Shown here in pieces: positions 11,475-23,919 of a stretch of 64,000 nt of DNA. The position numbers and the translations under genes are program-made. Every line of letters begins with the position of its first letter. The first letter of the stretch is position 1. The DNA comes from Hygrocybe punicea (taxonomy: Eukaryota; Basidiomycota; Agaricomycetes; Agaricales; Hygrophoraceae). The stretch covers positions 3,382,767 to 3,446,766 of the forward strand of contig OY744469.1 of NCBI GenBank assembly GCA_963556145.1, read 5' to 3'. Below the pieces are notes generated by a model. It was not told where the DNA came from and made no database searches. It saw only the letters and a program-made list of their open reading frames with translations.

Positions 11475-11869
11475 TACACAGTCATTATTAAAGTCAAATC
11501 CCCGATATATTTCTTCATAATCTCTCCTTCTGTACCAAGCCTTTTATCTGTATATCCAGCTTGTAGCTTTTGCAGTCCACTAAATTTGAATTTCTTCATT
11601 TTGAATTATCAAGGATAATCAGTGCATGTGCTCAGCTATACAGGTTCAAGTTGTAGGTATAGCTAGATAATCATGAACCATTTTTGGTAGCTTTTTATAC
11701 TATGGAGTTATGAACCTGTGGGGATCCCAAGGCTAAAAGGATCTCCAACTATGGGAACTAACTATATAAGCTTGGTGTTTTGGGAAATGCTAAAGCATGC
11801 ATAGTTAGGGTAAGCTAAACCACATACTTGTACCCCTGACATCTGAGAGGGCCAGGCTAGGGCCAGCCC

Positions 11870-12391
11870 TAGGCAATAACATGGGTACGGGTAACCCACA
11901 CAGGTTGCAGGTATGGGTACTGCCAGGCACGGGTACGGGTTACCTTTTTTGGACCTGGGCAAAACCCATACCCGTGACTGTGGGTCTTGGCATACCCACA
12001 TATCAGCATCAACACAAACAGACACAACAACCCAGCCGCAACCGCTTACCAACACCTCCGTTTTGCCCAGCAAGTGCCCACCACCTCCACCTCGACTCAA
12101 ACATCACCCACCAATGGCATCTCCATGTCGACCCAAACGGCCCAATCCTTGTGTGAAACCATGTCCCAACATGTTGCACAATGCCTCGTCGTCAAATAGT
12201 GCCCAAATGCGAACCCCCATGCCAAAAACCCAACAGAAGATGTATGATGCACCTGCGTCAGCCCCAAACACACTGTCCCTGCTGCAAAACATGTCTGAAC
12301 ACGTCTCAAGTCCCACCCTGGCCCCAAACCCTGCACCCATGCAAGAAAACGCATTCAAACACATCCCAGACCGTGGCCCCACAACACCCAC
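11870..12391. mobile_element. Truncated hAT-like MITE, second copy
   Basis: Starts TAGGCAATAACATGGGTA and follows the MITE at 7825 for about 520 bp with many differences. It stops at 12391, exactly where the inverted Helitron fragment begins. Its right terminus is missing, consistent with loss at an inversion breakpoint. Confidence 0.75.
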
Positions 12392-12392
12392 A

Positions 12393-12699
12393 CCTCATTT
12401 CTCATATATTTCTTGCTGGTGAGTGATCCTTTGACGTCATTGCCTACATGATCAATATCTTTAATCAAATTGGAAACAAAGTTTCTCTTCATCTGTCTCT
12501 GAAGTGACATGTTCACCATCTTCCATTTTCCTAGCAATGTTATTCAAAACCCCAAGATCCACATCCATCAATCATTGTGATATATGTTCAAATTTTGCTT
12601 TTTCAGCTAATAAATAGCCAGCTGTTGTAGACTCTTTTATTTGCTCATGGTTAAAAGCAATCAAAGGAAAGTGTGGATCTTTTTGAAACCTCTTGTCAT
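12393..12699 (-). pseudogene. Inverted fragment of Helitron copy 1 Rep domain
   Basis: Read on the minus strand it matches copy 2 from about 50625 to 50930, including DIDHVGNDVKGSLTSKKYMR. The neighbouring Helitron pieces are on the plus strand, so this piece has been flipped in place. About 30 bp of the Rep gene are missing between this piece and the resumption near 12885. Confidence 0.8.
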
Positions 12700-12884
12700 T
12701 AGACTGTCCATTGGTCTGAAGAATTGCAAAGTATCAAGTCAGAAATGAGTAACATGGTTCGATGGTTGTAACACCAGAAAGTGCAATGGGAAGCACATCG
12801 TGACAAAGTTGGTCCAGGACTTTGGGGTCACATCTGTTATGCAGAAAAACAAATCGTGATGTGGACAAAGATGATAGCACAAGC

Positions 12885-12964
12885 GGTTTATCACATTTTC
12901 ACCAGCTGATAAAATGCATCCACTGTCTTTATATTTTGCTGATACTAAAGAAACCTTTACACAT
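12885..12964 (+). pseudogene. Short Rep fragment of Helitron copy 1
   Basis: Plus-strand sequence matching copy 2 around 50968-51044 (HPLSLYFADTKETFT region). It ends at ACAT, the target duplication of the solo LTR that follows. Confidence 0.75.
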
Positions 12965-14331
12965 TGTCATGACCCCAAGTGTTTTTGGGTGTAATGTCAT
13001 GGGTTTACCATCAGACCACGGACTTAGATATTTAAGTGCAACACTATGGATGCACACCTACACTCATTAGTACCCATTCTATGCCTTTCCACATTATGCA
13101 TGCTAGTGAACAGACACAGATAGCATTTATGCTTACCTTTATATCATTTATTATGGCTTCACTAGCAATGCCCAGACTTAGCCATTTATGTATGGTGCAC
13201 AGAGGCACATCCCCCACTCATTAGTATTTATTATATATTTCTCTGTATTGTGCGTGCAAGGAGACAAGCCCAACTAGCATTCTTACCTATATTAGCAGTA
13301 ATGGATTGATTACAAATCTTGTTTACTTGTATTGATCAAAAGCGGCTCAGCTAGATAATGGGAAATGATTAGATAAGATGTGAACAAGAGGATGATAAGA
13401 TAATGATAAGATAGGATGCATCAGAGAGTGATTGTGATAGTCTGCTTACATAAAGACAATGGTCTATTGTTCTGAGCAGTCCTTTGTTCTAAACAGTCCA
13501 AATGGAGATAAAGCCCATTGTTCACAGCCTCTTTGATGCCATCCATTGTTCTCATGACTCAGTCCTATTGTTCTCACTTTCCCATTGTTCTCAGTTCCCC
13601 ATTGTTCTCCAACAGTATAATAGGGCCCCCAAATTCCAGTAGTCAGTAGGATTTCCCCCCTCACCACTCAGTAGTCACTCTTAGTTGGGTTCACACAGTG
13701 TGATCCCTCATTCTCTTAGTACTAGTAGTTACTCATTGTAGTAGCTAGTGCTTGCAATCCAGTCTAGTTCACTCTTATTCTATCATTCTCTGAGTTCCCC
13801 TTGTCAAGGAGAATTCACCCAGTTCACTCAGTCCAATCAATTCATTAGTCAGCATTAGTCAGCTAGATACACTTCTAAGGTTAAGGTTTCGTCCTAAACA
13901 AAACAGAGTATTCAAAAGGTATTAAAGATATCCCTGAACTAGTAGCCAATGTGCGTTTGAAGCTTCAGATTTAAGTTAGATATTATAATATCCAGAGATA
14001 CTCTTGATTGAATAGGCCCTGTAACCAAAACCATCCAGATTTGACTGGTGAATATTGTTATCATTATTCATTAGTTCATATTTTTATATTCCAGTAGTGA
14101 ATATTAGTATTTTCAGTACATCACACACCCAATTGCTATTCATACCTTATCAAAGTCTCAATTCTTAATTGAAGAGACCTCACTAGTACATTCTATTGAT
14201 TCATATAGTACATATACCCACAAACCCCTTTCTGATAGGTTATTTAGATATTAGAAACCCATGAACAACAAGAAGGTACCTGAACAAAGTCAGCTCCGGT
14301 AATTCTTGGTAAAACAAACATTCACATAGCA
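12965..14331. mobile_element. Solo LTR, copy 1 (1.37 kb)
   Basis: Starts TGTCATGACCCCAAG and ends CATAGCA, that is TG...CA, flanked by ACAT at 12961-12964 and 14332-14335. A second copy lies at 36619-38023. No internal retrotransposon sequence is attached, so it is a solo LTR left by recombination. It interrupts the Helitron Rep gene. A TATA-like GTATAATAGGGCCC near 13613 has lost one A relative to copy 2. The superfamily is not identifiable from the LTR alone. Confidence 0.8.
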
Positions 14332-14335
14332 ACAT

Positions 14336-15143
14336 GAGCTTAGAGGGTATGATGAGTGGTACAGACTTATTGCAGAAAATCCAGTGACTGATGCTAGATT
14401 CTTTCATGTTATGGTAGAACTATTTATCAAACATGTTCTTGGTGTTGGTTCCAAGCATTCTGGCTTTTATGGTGACACTAAGGCATACTATGGCACAGTG
14501 GAGCAACAAGGACATCTCACTCTTCACATGCACATGCTACTATGGCTCAAAGCATGTTTGTCACCTCAGGAAATCAGAGGTAGAATCTGATATTACAAGT
14601 CTTCTTTCTGGTACTGCAATCAAAGCAATTGTAGCATATATTTCTGACTATATTACAAAACCTAGATTGCAAACATATAGTATATTTAATACCATCAGAA
14701 GTGTATTTGATAGAAACTCAGAAATACTGGGAGGATCTATGAAGAGAAAGGACAAAGCCAGAAAACTCATTACCCAGATCCTAAATCCTTTGACTGCAAA
14801 ACTTGAGATTGGTGGACCAATGGCTTCAATGTATCTGCTTGGAAACCCTGACCAGTATACCAGTGACAAATTCATTCCTGTTTATTGGAGAAACTATGTG
14901 AGAGAAGTACAGAAAGCTTGGAATCCAGAGGATAATGTTGACATGCAAGTTGACTCTGAAAAAGTTGTATTGCACAACCAAAAGGGAAAATTGATAGGAT
15001 TATCTGCTGTGCATGACTACATTTACAGGCCAGCTCATTATGAAGACATGAATTTATATGAATGGGTGCAGGGTGCAGAAAGAGTCAAGAGAAACATCTG
15101 AAAACCTCATGATGAAATAAACAGTGATGATGAGTTAGATGTC
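14336..15143 (+). pseudogene. Helitron copy 1 Rep catalytic region
   Basis: Carries the HUH motif in LTLHMHMLLWL (about 14517) and, after a deletion of about 510 bp relative to copy 2, the two-tyrosine motif in AYISDYITKP (about 14635). In Helitrons these residues cut and join DNA strands. A stop falls at the deletion (14588-14590) and another TGA at 15099-15101. The uninterrupted sequence GCAATTGTAGC here shows the empty site for the element nested in copy 2. Confidence 0.8.
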
Positions 15144-18100
15144 TTGGAATCTGAGCCACAAACTGCAACTCACAAAAAAACTTCAAGATCTAATGTATCT
15201 ACAAGTAATGACTTGAGCATAGAATTTGATGATCTGAACATCAAAGATGATGACAATTTTATAGAATGTGATTCAGAGGACAATGACTCTGTTAGCCATG
15301 AGTCTTTCCAAGAAGATACCAAGCTTTTCCTAGAAGATCACCCATTATATGAATCACACTGTATAGAATTCAGTGAAAAGAAGAAGCATGTTGTTCCAAA
15401 CTTTGTTGGTGGTTCATTGCCCAGATGTGATAGAGGAGACAGAGAATACTATTGCACCATTATGCTCACTCTATTCAAACCACAGAGATCTGGTCATGAC
15501 CTGAAAAGTAAACTAGAATCATGGGATGAAGCATTCACTGATCATAAATTCACTGACAGACAATTAGAAATCATGGACAACTTTAATCTGAGATATGAAT
15601 GCCTTGATGCTAGAGATGACTATTCTGCTCAGCTTAGACAAGGAGCAGTGTTAGATGGTACTTGTCCTCAATTTATCACTTCAGACATGATTTCACACTT
15701 GGATGATGACAATATGCAAAATGGTGGTGACTTTGGAGATGACAATTATAAGCAGGACAAACATAATGCAGATTATGGCACTAACAAATATTCTGAACTT
15801 GGTCAACATGGTAGACTGATCAAAGCTCAAATGGATGCCACTGAAAACATTGTTAGAAACATTGGTTGGCTTGATCCATGTCCAGATGGTTCAATCACAG
15901 TAAATTCTGCTCCACTTGAAGTTGAGATGAATCAACCTGGTACTCAATGGAAACAATTTGTTCAAGAACAGAGACAAGAAATACTAGATGAGCAAAATCA
16001 ATATATTCCTGCAAACTCAAAGTCTGTTTCACATAAAATATACACTGATCCAAATGAAAATGATGTGATGATTGTGGACCAATTGTACTTGATCCAAACT
16101 TTCAGAGCTGGAAATGCACAAAGACAACAGCTAATTGATGCTACAGTTAGAAAATTCAACTTGAACACTGAGCAGAAAAGAGCCTTTAGGATTATTGCAA
16201 ATCATGCTTCCTCTCCTAGTAGTGACCAGTTGAAAATGAATATTGCTGGAATGGCTGGCACTGGAAAATCACAAGTCATCAAAGCAGTTGTTGATTTCTT
16301 TGACAATGTACATGAGTCTTACAGATTTTTTATTCTTGGTCCTACTGGCACATCAGCAGCTCTACAAAATGGCTCAACTTCTTGGGCATCAATCCAAACA
16401 TGTCAAATAGAAATGAAGCAATGGGCATTGCTCAGCTCAAAGGTAGACTAGAAGGAGTTGACTATATCTTCATTGATGAAGTCTCAATGTTGTCTTGTCA
16501 TGATCTCTACAAAATCAGTGCTAGACTCACTAAAGCTTTGAACATACATGACATGCCATTTGGTGGAATCAATATGATATTTGCTGGAGACTTTGCTCAG
16601 TTACCACCAGTTGGAGGTGCACCATTGTACAGTGGATCTGTTGGCACTCAGCTCACATCAGCCTTGACAACACACTCACAGGAAACTGCAATTGGAAAAG
16701 CACTCTGACATCAAGTGACCACAGTGGTGATTCTCAGAGAAAACATGAGACAGAGGACACAAACAGCTGAGGATGCATTGTTCAGAAGTTCAGAACTCTG
16801 TCAACATGCGCTATGGCAAATGTACTGCACAGGACATTCAATTTTTGAGAACCAGAATTGCAGGCAAACATGCAGACCAGCCCAATGTAGCCTCCAAGAT
16901 GTTTAGAAATGTTCCCATCATATGTGGCATTCACTCACAAAAGAATCAGATCAATCATTTGGGTTATGAAAGATTTGCTTCTGACACCAACCAAAACTTG
17001 ACTGACTTCTATTTCATTGACAAGTGGGAAAAAGACAAGGATTTTGTGAGAAGCAAGTCCAAAGCAGAAGCTATACATCAAACCAGTGACTTTGACTTTG
17101 ATACACAAAGGGAGATATGGAAAGTGCAACATGCTGCAACTGACAACTTTGCTGGGAAACTCTCATTGTGTCTTGGTATGCCTGTGATGCTTTGCAACAA
17201 TGATGCCACTGAACTCTGCATTACAAAAGGACAAGAAGGATTTGTTGTTGGCTGGCAGTCAATGAAAGCAAGTCATGGCAAAAGAGTACTTGACACTTTG
17301 TTTATTGAACTGGACAAACCTCCAAAGCTGGTGCAGATTCCAGGACTTCCTGACAATGTAGTGCCAATTGTAAAAAAACACCAAGACAATTCAGTGTGTA
17401 TTTCCCAGTGACCTGAAGGACTCCATTGAAAGACAACAAGTTTGGGTGCTTCCTAACTTTGCAATGACTGCTCATGCTGCTCAAGGAAAAACACGTCCAT
17501 TCAATGTTGTGCATTTAAACAGTTGCTTCACTCACATGTCATATTATTCTTCATTGTTGAGAAGTGCCTCTGCTGCTGGAACTGTAATAATTCAAGGCTT
17601 TAACACTAAAGTGATTACTAGAGGATGTTCTGAATATCTAAGACAAGAATTTAGAGAACTAGAATTACTAGATGAGATTACCAGGATGAGATATGAAGGT
17701 GCTTTACCTGACCACATTGATGCTGACACATGCTCTGTTATGCTTCAAAACTTTCAGCAGTGGAAGGGAATTCACTATGTTCCAGCCAAAGCTGATACTA
17801 CTCATAAATGGTCACCAATCAATCCATTCCTGTTGGCTCGTGCAATTCCTGACAGCCCATGGCAATTGGTTGAAAAAGGCAAAGGCAAACAGAAAACAGC
17901 TGTAGTTGCAACTTCATTTGTTCCAGCAAAAGGCTCAGTTGCTATTGGTTCAACCCCAAAACATTCACTTGACACAAACAATGAACCAGTAGCTAAAAGG
18001 CCTCAGATCACCAAAGACCATGTTAACAAAGGATCCACAAGCAAGCAACAGGTCATTAACTCTCCAGCTGGACTGATCTGGGATAGAAATGATTATAGTT

Positions 18101-18411
18101 GTGCATATGACTCATTTTTGGTGATTCTGTTCAATCTGTGGAAAGAAAATCATGCAGAGTGGTCCACCATATTCAGAAGCATGAATGATCATTTGAGCAC
18201 ATTGTCTCATGGTTTTTCACAGGTGTTGCACAAAAATGTGGCATTTGAACAGCTAAGAGATCACCTTAGAACTACACTGCATAACATGAATCCTAGAGAC
18301 TTTCCTAGAGGAACAATGGGCATCAGTGTTGCCAAGCTGGCTATGGAGTTGTTTAAAGTCAATGACATTGTAGCCTCTTCTCAACATGAATGTTCTCAAT
18401 GTGACTTTGCA
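15144..18411 (+). pseudogene. Helitron copy 1 PIF1-type helicase and partial peptidase domain
   Basis: Helicase motifs: Walker A GMAGTGKS (about 16248), Walker B FIDEVSML (about 16470), GDFAQLPPVGG (about 16590), LRENMRQ (about 16735) and TAHAAQGKT (about 17467). Breaks relative to copy 2: a 10-bp deletion near 16378, TGA for Trp at 16706-16708, a frameshift near 16790, and an extra A in an A-run near 17370. The C-terminal part has DYSCAYDS of a cysteine peptidase and stops at 18411 within the zinc ribbon. It is not functional. Confidence 0.85.
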
Positions 18412-18439
18412 CACACCTTACAGCATATCTTTGCCACAA

Positions 18440-19365
18440 GACATGGCTCAGCCGAGATGGACAATTCCCACTCCGAGTGGGCCAGCCAATCTCGGCTGAC
18501 CAATATCTTTCTCCAGGGCAGATGGCTTGGCCGAGGGGTCTATGTTCTGAGGGACATGAGTTGGCCAAAGGAGAGGGATATATTGGTCAACTGGTCTGGG
18601 TATTTTGGCTGGCCATGGAACATGGATTGGCCCACCGGTCTGGGTATTTGAGCTGGCCATGGAAAATGGGTTGGCTGACCAGTGTGGGTATTTCAGTTGG
18701 CCATGGAGCATGGGTTGGCTGACCAGCCTGAGTATATCGGTTGGCCATGGGAGATGAATTGACCAACTGCCCTGGGTATTTTGGCTGGCCATGGACCATG
18801 GGTTGGACCACAGGTCTGGGTATTTCTACTGGCCATGGAATATAGATCAGCTGACTGCCCTGGCTATTGTGGCTGGCAATGGAGCCATGGATTGGCTGAT
18901 CTGGATGGGTATCATGGTGCATGGGTTGGCCGAATCTTTGGGTATATTAGCTGGCAATAGAACATTGGTTGGCTAACGCTAGTGGGTATACAGGCTGGCC
19001 ATACGATGGCGGTTGGCCAATGTTAGGGATATCCCAGCTGTCCATGGAACACCAATTGACAACAGCTTGTGGTGTACTAGACTCGCCATAGGACATAGTC
19101 ATAAGTTGGCCAATCCTAGTTAGTATATTGGCTGATCAAACATAGGTTGATTGCTCCTTTGAGTCTGTTGGCTGGTCATGGGAAATGGGTTGGCCAATGT
19201 TATGGCTACACCAGCTGCCCATGGGGTTAGCCTACACTAGGAACACATTGGCTGGTCATGGGACATGGGTTAACTGATCCTATCAAGTCTTTGGCTGGCT
19301 GTGGGCCATGGATTGGTCAGCCCAAGATATATTGGCCAGCCATGATATGGTTGGCTGACAATCTG
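18440..19365. repeat. 44-bp degenerate minisatellite
   Basis: Units of about 44 bp such as TGGCCATGGAACATGGGTTG followed by GCTGACCAG-CTGGGTATTT. Roughly twenty diverged copies begin next to the truncated end of Helitron copy 1. Open frames across it on both strands are repeat artefacts. Two telomere-like units (TTAGGGTTAGGG) sit just beyond, near 19368. Confidence 0.8.
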
Positions 19366-20329
19366 ACTTAGGGTTAGGGTTGAGGCCGATAAAATTCAAT
19401 ACATTCATTCTAACCCACTCACAGCTTAACACTACAACAAGTACTGCTACCGTGAATTCACAAACACATCTGAAAGGACCAAAAACAAGACCCCAAAGCC
19501 ATTCAGTCTTGATCTCAAAGCAGGAGCTCTTCTCCTTTTTGATCAAGACTGACTTACAAAGAAAATACTACCAAAAATTTTGCAAACACATAACCAAAAG
19601 TATTTCGACATAGATACTCAAATAAACCAAACTAAGAATATTACCTGGTCTCAATGTCACTAATGGGAGGCTTACAAATAATAATGAGACTTACCTGGTC
19701 AAATTTCAATGATGCCACCAGGCCCACTACAAGTAGTTTGCCTGGCAAGGAAATCACCCGCCCATTCATTCCTGAAGACCTGTAAAGTGACCAGCACTCA
19801 TTTCTGAGGACCATCCACCAACAGTTGGCATGCAGAGATGCCACAATATTTACTGAACAGAGAACCTCAAAAAAACACTGTCAGTAATGAGGTAATACAA
19901 ATTAATCACTTATCTGGATGCAAACATAACAAAGAATACATCACAATAATAAAGTAGTTGGTGAAGTAATGGAAAGCCTGAGGAAATCACATACCAGTTA
20001 AGACAATGACACTCCGGAATCTCTAGTTGTTGCCTGGTACAACAACCAAGGATCCTGTCATGTTATGAGTCCCTATAAGGGAATCGTTCTATACGATGGA
20101 TTTTTCAACTCAGGGTCAGACTCTAATTTGCCAAGCTGTGGGAACAAAATTTCCACACTGTGGGAACAATTTTGAAGCCCTGGGAATAACTATGAAACCG
20201 TGTGACTGGGCAGAGTTGAGTGTGAGAATTTGTTGTCCCAATCAGCAAGAACAATAAGGCAGCCAGATCACAGCAGCCAATGTGGAAATCGGTAGTGTTA
20301 TATCATTTTGGTATTGCAATTGCAATCGG
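19366..20329. other. No gene recognised
   Basis: AT-rich sequence without convincing coding potential. A motif TCCCTATAAGGGAATCGTT near 20071 resembles TCCCGTTAAGGGAATCGTT near 24482, suggesting two copies of an unknown repeat. Confidence 0.4.
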
Positions 20330-21420
20330 TTTCTTATAATAATCACATGCATTGGTAATGCAATACACCGTGTATGAATGAACAATATGTCAGTGGTATC
20401 TGTCATGTAGCTATATCTACTGTGTGTATTAGAATTGTTGATAATGAAAAGAGGTTGAACAGTGTTCATTGTACACCTGTCACACAAGTCCAGAGGTGTT
20501 CGGTGAGTGTTCAGTAGGTGTCCCAGCCTTAAGCTGGGCATTCCCTTGCACAAACATCTGTACAGTGTTTTCGGTGGACATGTTTGGTGCATGTCAGTAA
20601 ACCAGTGTGACTAGATATACTGCACCGAACACATCGAACATGTTCAGTAAGTATTTGGTAAGTGTTCGGTAGGTGTCCGAGCCTTAATCTTGGGCAGTTC
20701 CCTTGCACAAACATCTGCACGAATAACGTATTGGATGTATCTGTGATGTAGATGCATGTACAATATACATTATAATTACTGACAATGCAAGCAGTGACTA
20801 TTTGTCACACAGGTCCAAAGGTGTTCAATGTGTTCAGTAAAGTGTTCGGTGTTCCAGTTTCCATCTGAGACATTCCCAATGCACAAACCACTGTATGAAC
20901 AGCATATTGGATGTGTCTGTGATGTAGCAATATTTAATATGCACTTTGAAATCATTAACAATGCAAGCAGTGCTTACTCATTTAACAGGTAGAACAATGT
21001 ATCAGAAAGCATTCAGCAAGCTTCCCAGGTATAATATGGTCTTCTAGCTTCAATGCTGGGCAATGCCATTGTACAAACAGTAGTATGACCTGTATATTGG
21101 ATGGGTCTGTACTATTGCTATATAACCTTGCAATGCACATCATACTTCAATACAGGTACAATAGGCTGAATGGTTTTCAGCAAATCATTGGGCCAGTGAC
21201 TCAGGCACAGTATGCAGCATTGCAGTGCAATAGACACTGTCTGTTTCATAAATTCCATGCATGCATGCCACACCTATCTTGATCATGTGTGCTGGAAATG
21301 GTTCAGGTGTCCAATACTCATCAAACCATTTGACAAGAACATTGCCTCACCAATTTCCCAGCTTCATTTAATCTGCAGCATTGCCAGTGTACACAAGCTG
21401 AAGCAGTCATATTGTTGATT
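20330..21420. repeat. Degenerate tandem repeats of about 200 bp
   Basis: Several diverged units share TTCCCTTGCACAAACATCTG, GTTCGGTAGGTGTCC, TATTGGATGTGTCTGTGATG and AACAATGCAAGCAGTG. Divergence increases to the right. No coding function is apparent. Confidence 0.55.
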
Positions 21421-21925
21421 CCAGTACTCATCAAATCCAGCAATCTTATCAAAGTGATTCCAATAGCAGTGCAATTAGTATCATTGTGCATAGGATTATT
21501 TCTACAGTACTCACAGGAGGTTGTACCTGACCTGACAAATAATTCAGATACTTAGCATTTCTGGATATACTTACTACACATTCTGGAAAATCTTCAGAGT
21601 AACTATGACTAATAATAAAGTAGTAAGGTAGTTAGTTATATATCTGCCAACTTGAACACTGCAAACTTGATATGAAAGATGTCAATTTGGGATCTGATAT
21701 TGGGTCATGACAAATTGGAAGGAACAGGATATAATCAATTAATATCATTGTAGTATGGTATCAGAATGGTATCTGACTAGCATCAGTATGTAATAATAAA
21801 GGAAGTATCAATAACTTCGCAAATATTTATTATCATAGAAGGGTAATAATACTGTATTATTTGTATACTCTCATTACTAAAAAGAGATGAGTAACCTGCC
21901 ATACAAAGCAATGGCCCACACCCCA

Positions 21926-22098
21926 CTAGTCACCCAAGGTAGTAGTGGTAGTTGCAGTGCAATCCTTGGCCATGTGTCCTGCTCCTCTACATATAGGTTG
22001 AAGATTTGGCCTCTGAAGTGGAGGCTTTGGTGGAAGAGGATCCCGAAGCACGGGAAATCTCCAATTACCATTCCCCTGGCTGGTACTTATTTGTTCAT
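21926..22098 (-). pseudogene. Retroelement gag-like zinc-knuckle remnant
   Basis: Minus-strand frame ending at TAG 21926-21928. It reads ICRGAGHMAKDC, that is C-x4-H-x4-C of a CCHC zinc knuckle, with the first Cys replaced by Gln. The preceding sequence is Pro/Leu-rich (PPKPPLQRPNLQP), as is usual before gag or pol zinc knuckles. Only about 55 residues remain, so the parent element is unknown. Confidence 0.4.
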
Positions 22099-22120
22099 GT
22101 GACTTAACGTGTTTGTTGAT

Positions 22121-22184
22121 GACATGTCACAAGTGTGATGTCACGTTCGGTTGTCCAAACATGACATCACACTTGTGATATGTC
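22121..22184. repeat. Hairpin with 23-bp arms
   Basis: Arms 22121-22143 (GACATGTCACAAGTGTGATG...) and 22162-22184 pair at 22 of 23 positions around an 18-nt loop. Shorter GGGCAGGAATCCTGCCC hairpins follow at about 22246 and 22316. Possibly MITE termini. Confidence 0.6.
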
Positions 22185-22344
22185 GTGTCTCATTAATCAT
22201 GTGACACATGATTGTACACAACAATGGTAATAATAATCATATTCTGAGGGCAGGAATCCTGCCCTCATCTCACTATGTATAATAGGTACGAAATTAAAAT
22301 CATAATGATATGACAAGGGCAGGGTGATTCCCTGCCCTCGTCTC

Positions 22345-23660
22345 GTTGCTCAGCCACCCCAATGGTCGGGTTCATTACCACCACTGCTGCTGCCATTGCC
22401 GTTGCCAGTGTCATGTCTGTTGCTGCTGGTGCTGCCATTCACGCTGCTGGTGCTGGTGCTGGTGCCATTGCCAGTATCGTGTCTGCTGCTGCTGTTTGTG
22501 CTGCCAGTGCTGGTGCTGCTGCCATTGCCGTTGCCACTGCCACTGCTGCTGCCATTACCATTGCTGCTGCCACTACTGATGTTGCCATTGCCGTTGCAGC
22601 TGCTGCTGCCATTGTTGTTGCGGCTGCCGCTGCTGTTCCCACTGCTGCTGTTGCTGTTGCTGCTGCTGCTGCTACTGCTGCCATTGCCATTGCTGCTGCT
22701 GCTGTTGCTGTTGCCATTGCTGCTGTTGCTGCTGTCACTGCTGCTGCTGCTGTTGCCGTGGTTGCTGTTGCTGTTGCCATTACTCTCGCAGCTCCTGCTG
22801 CCGTTGCCGTTGCTGCTGTTGCTGCTGCTGCCGTTGCCAGTGTGGCTGCTGTTGCTGGGACCGGGACCCTGTTCCCGGTCCTGGTTACGCTGCTGCTACC
22901 ATTCACGGTCCCAGTCCCGCTGCTGTTTCGGCTGCCATTGACATTGCTGCCATTGCTGCTGCTACTGCCGTGGGTGCTGTTGCCCCTGTGCTGCCAGTGC
23001 AGTAACAACTGAAAAGCATAATTTGAGTAGTACATAAAATAAGCAAAAAATACAGACAACTTAGCCTTGTCACCCTTTTCTTCATTGTCGTCATCTGCAT
23101 CTGTGTCTTCGTCACCTGGGTCTTCGTCATCATTGACCATGTCCACATCTCGGTCATCCTCATCTTTGTCGCTGCCGACCCAGCCTCCATCGTTTGCGCC
23201 ATCCCTGTACCATTGTGGTTTGCATCTCCATGGTTGTCCTTATTGTTGTGGTTCCCATCCCCATTTTCATTGTGGCCATGGCCATTGCCGTTCTCATCGT
23301 TCTGGTCCTCGTTGTTGTTGTTCTGGTCCTCATTGTCACCGTTCCTGGACCCATCGCGTTCACGGTCATCCATCTCATTCTGTTATGGGTGTTGTGTCGT
23401 TGGCCTCCACATTCCAGACCCTGTTCTTGTCGCTCCAGTCTCCGTTCTCGTCATTCCGGTCCCCTGTGTAGTTTGGCGCCCCCATCGTCGTTCTGGGCCT
23501 CATTCGACCATGACACGTAGCCTTTCTCAGAACCGCCACGTTCACGGTCATCGTCCGTGTCATTCTGTTATGGGCATTGCATTGTTGGCCTCTGTCCTGG
23601 CATTGCTGTTGGTGTGGCATTTGTTGCGGTCATCTGACATGACATTGCTGGAAAAGACCT
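22345..23660. repeat. Trinucleotide-rich block (GCT/GCC/ATT), no gene called
   Basis: From 22375 to about 22990 the plus strand is interrupted CTG/CCATTG repeats. From 23060 to 23620 it is a CATC/GTCATC-rich mixture. AT-rich spacers at about 23005-23065 and 23655-23715 end in ACTTAG, which could be 3' splice sites. Many overlapping frames are open because of the repeat composition. A repeat-rich gene cannot be excluded, but no frame has a recognisable domain. Confidence 0.5.
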
Positions 23661-23919
23661 AAAAATGATGTGGAATTAGTTCGTAGAGTAAACAAAGAAA
23701 CATAAAACAAAGACTTAGCGTGGTGTTCTTCTACACCGTTTTCCCATTGAGGTCAAGACGAAGAGTGACGTGGCTTGAACACGCGCGAGAATTTCAACCG
23801 GCGTTTGCTGATTTCCTAAACAGGGCTGAATTGCCATATTGGTACAGGTGGCTGGATTTTATTAATGCTCTTACATGCTGTATAACAGCTCAATGGCCAA
23901 GGCAAGGCCCTTCAGGGAT

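Larger units (their letters stand above)
9916..12700. mobile_element. Composite hAT-like insertion with inverted right end
   Basis: Begins TAGACTGTCC at 9916 right after ATGACAAG. TAGACTGTCC recurs at 12700 next to CTTGTCAT, the reverse complement of that 8-mer. A normal insertion would show the inverted terminus and a direct 8-mer. Here the right end plus the adjoining Helitron piece is flipped, so an inversion followed insertion. The left 200 bp hold irregular GGCCAG-rich repeats. Nested inside are 10171-11474 and 11870-12391. No transposase is seen. Confidence 0.6.
4810..18411 (+). mobile_element. Helitron copy 1, degenerate, 3'-truncated
   Basis: The 5' terminus TACAAGTTCTTTTAATTT and hairpin at 4810 match copy 2 at 45365, and homology continues with interruptions to 18411. 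There the peptidase domain is cut after CSQCDFA and unrelated sequence follows. Insertions: hAT-like MITE 7825-8844, composite insertion and inversion 9916-12884, solo LTR 12965-14331. About 510 bp of the Rep gene are deleted near 14590. The leader 4810-6166 is AT-rich and holds 79-bp repeat relics and one unit of the 302-bp repeat expanded in copy 2. This copy cannot be autonomous. Confidence 0.85.

Noticed and set aside
7418..16708. RIP-like mutation of the Helitron copies (CAA to TAA, TGG to TGA)
   Set aside because: Some nonsense codons are C-to-T or G-to-A, but others between the copies are transversions (AGA to TGA near 53410, GAA to TAA near 53707), deletions or homopolymer slips. The pattern is not one of directed C-to-T change.
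19368..19380. Interstitial telomere array
   Set aside because: Only two TTAGGG units are present, which chance can explain. It is kept only as a side note to the minisatellite.
22324..23471. Several long Leu-, Ala- or Ser-rich proteins on both strands
   Set aside because: They overlap each other in five frames and arise from trinucleotide composition. No domain or start context supports any one.
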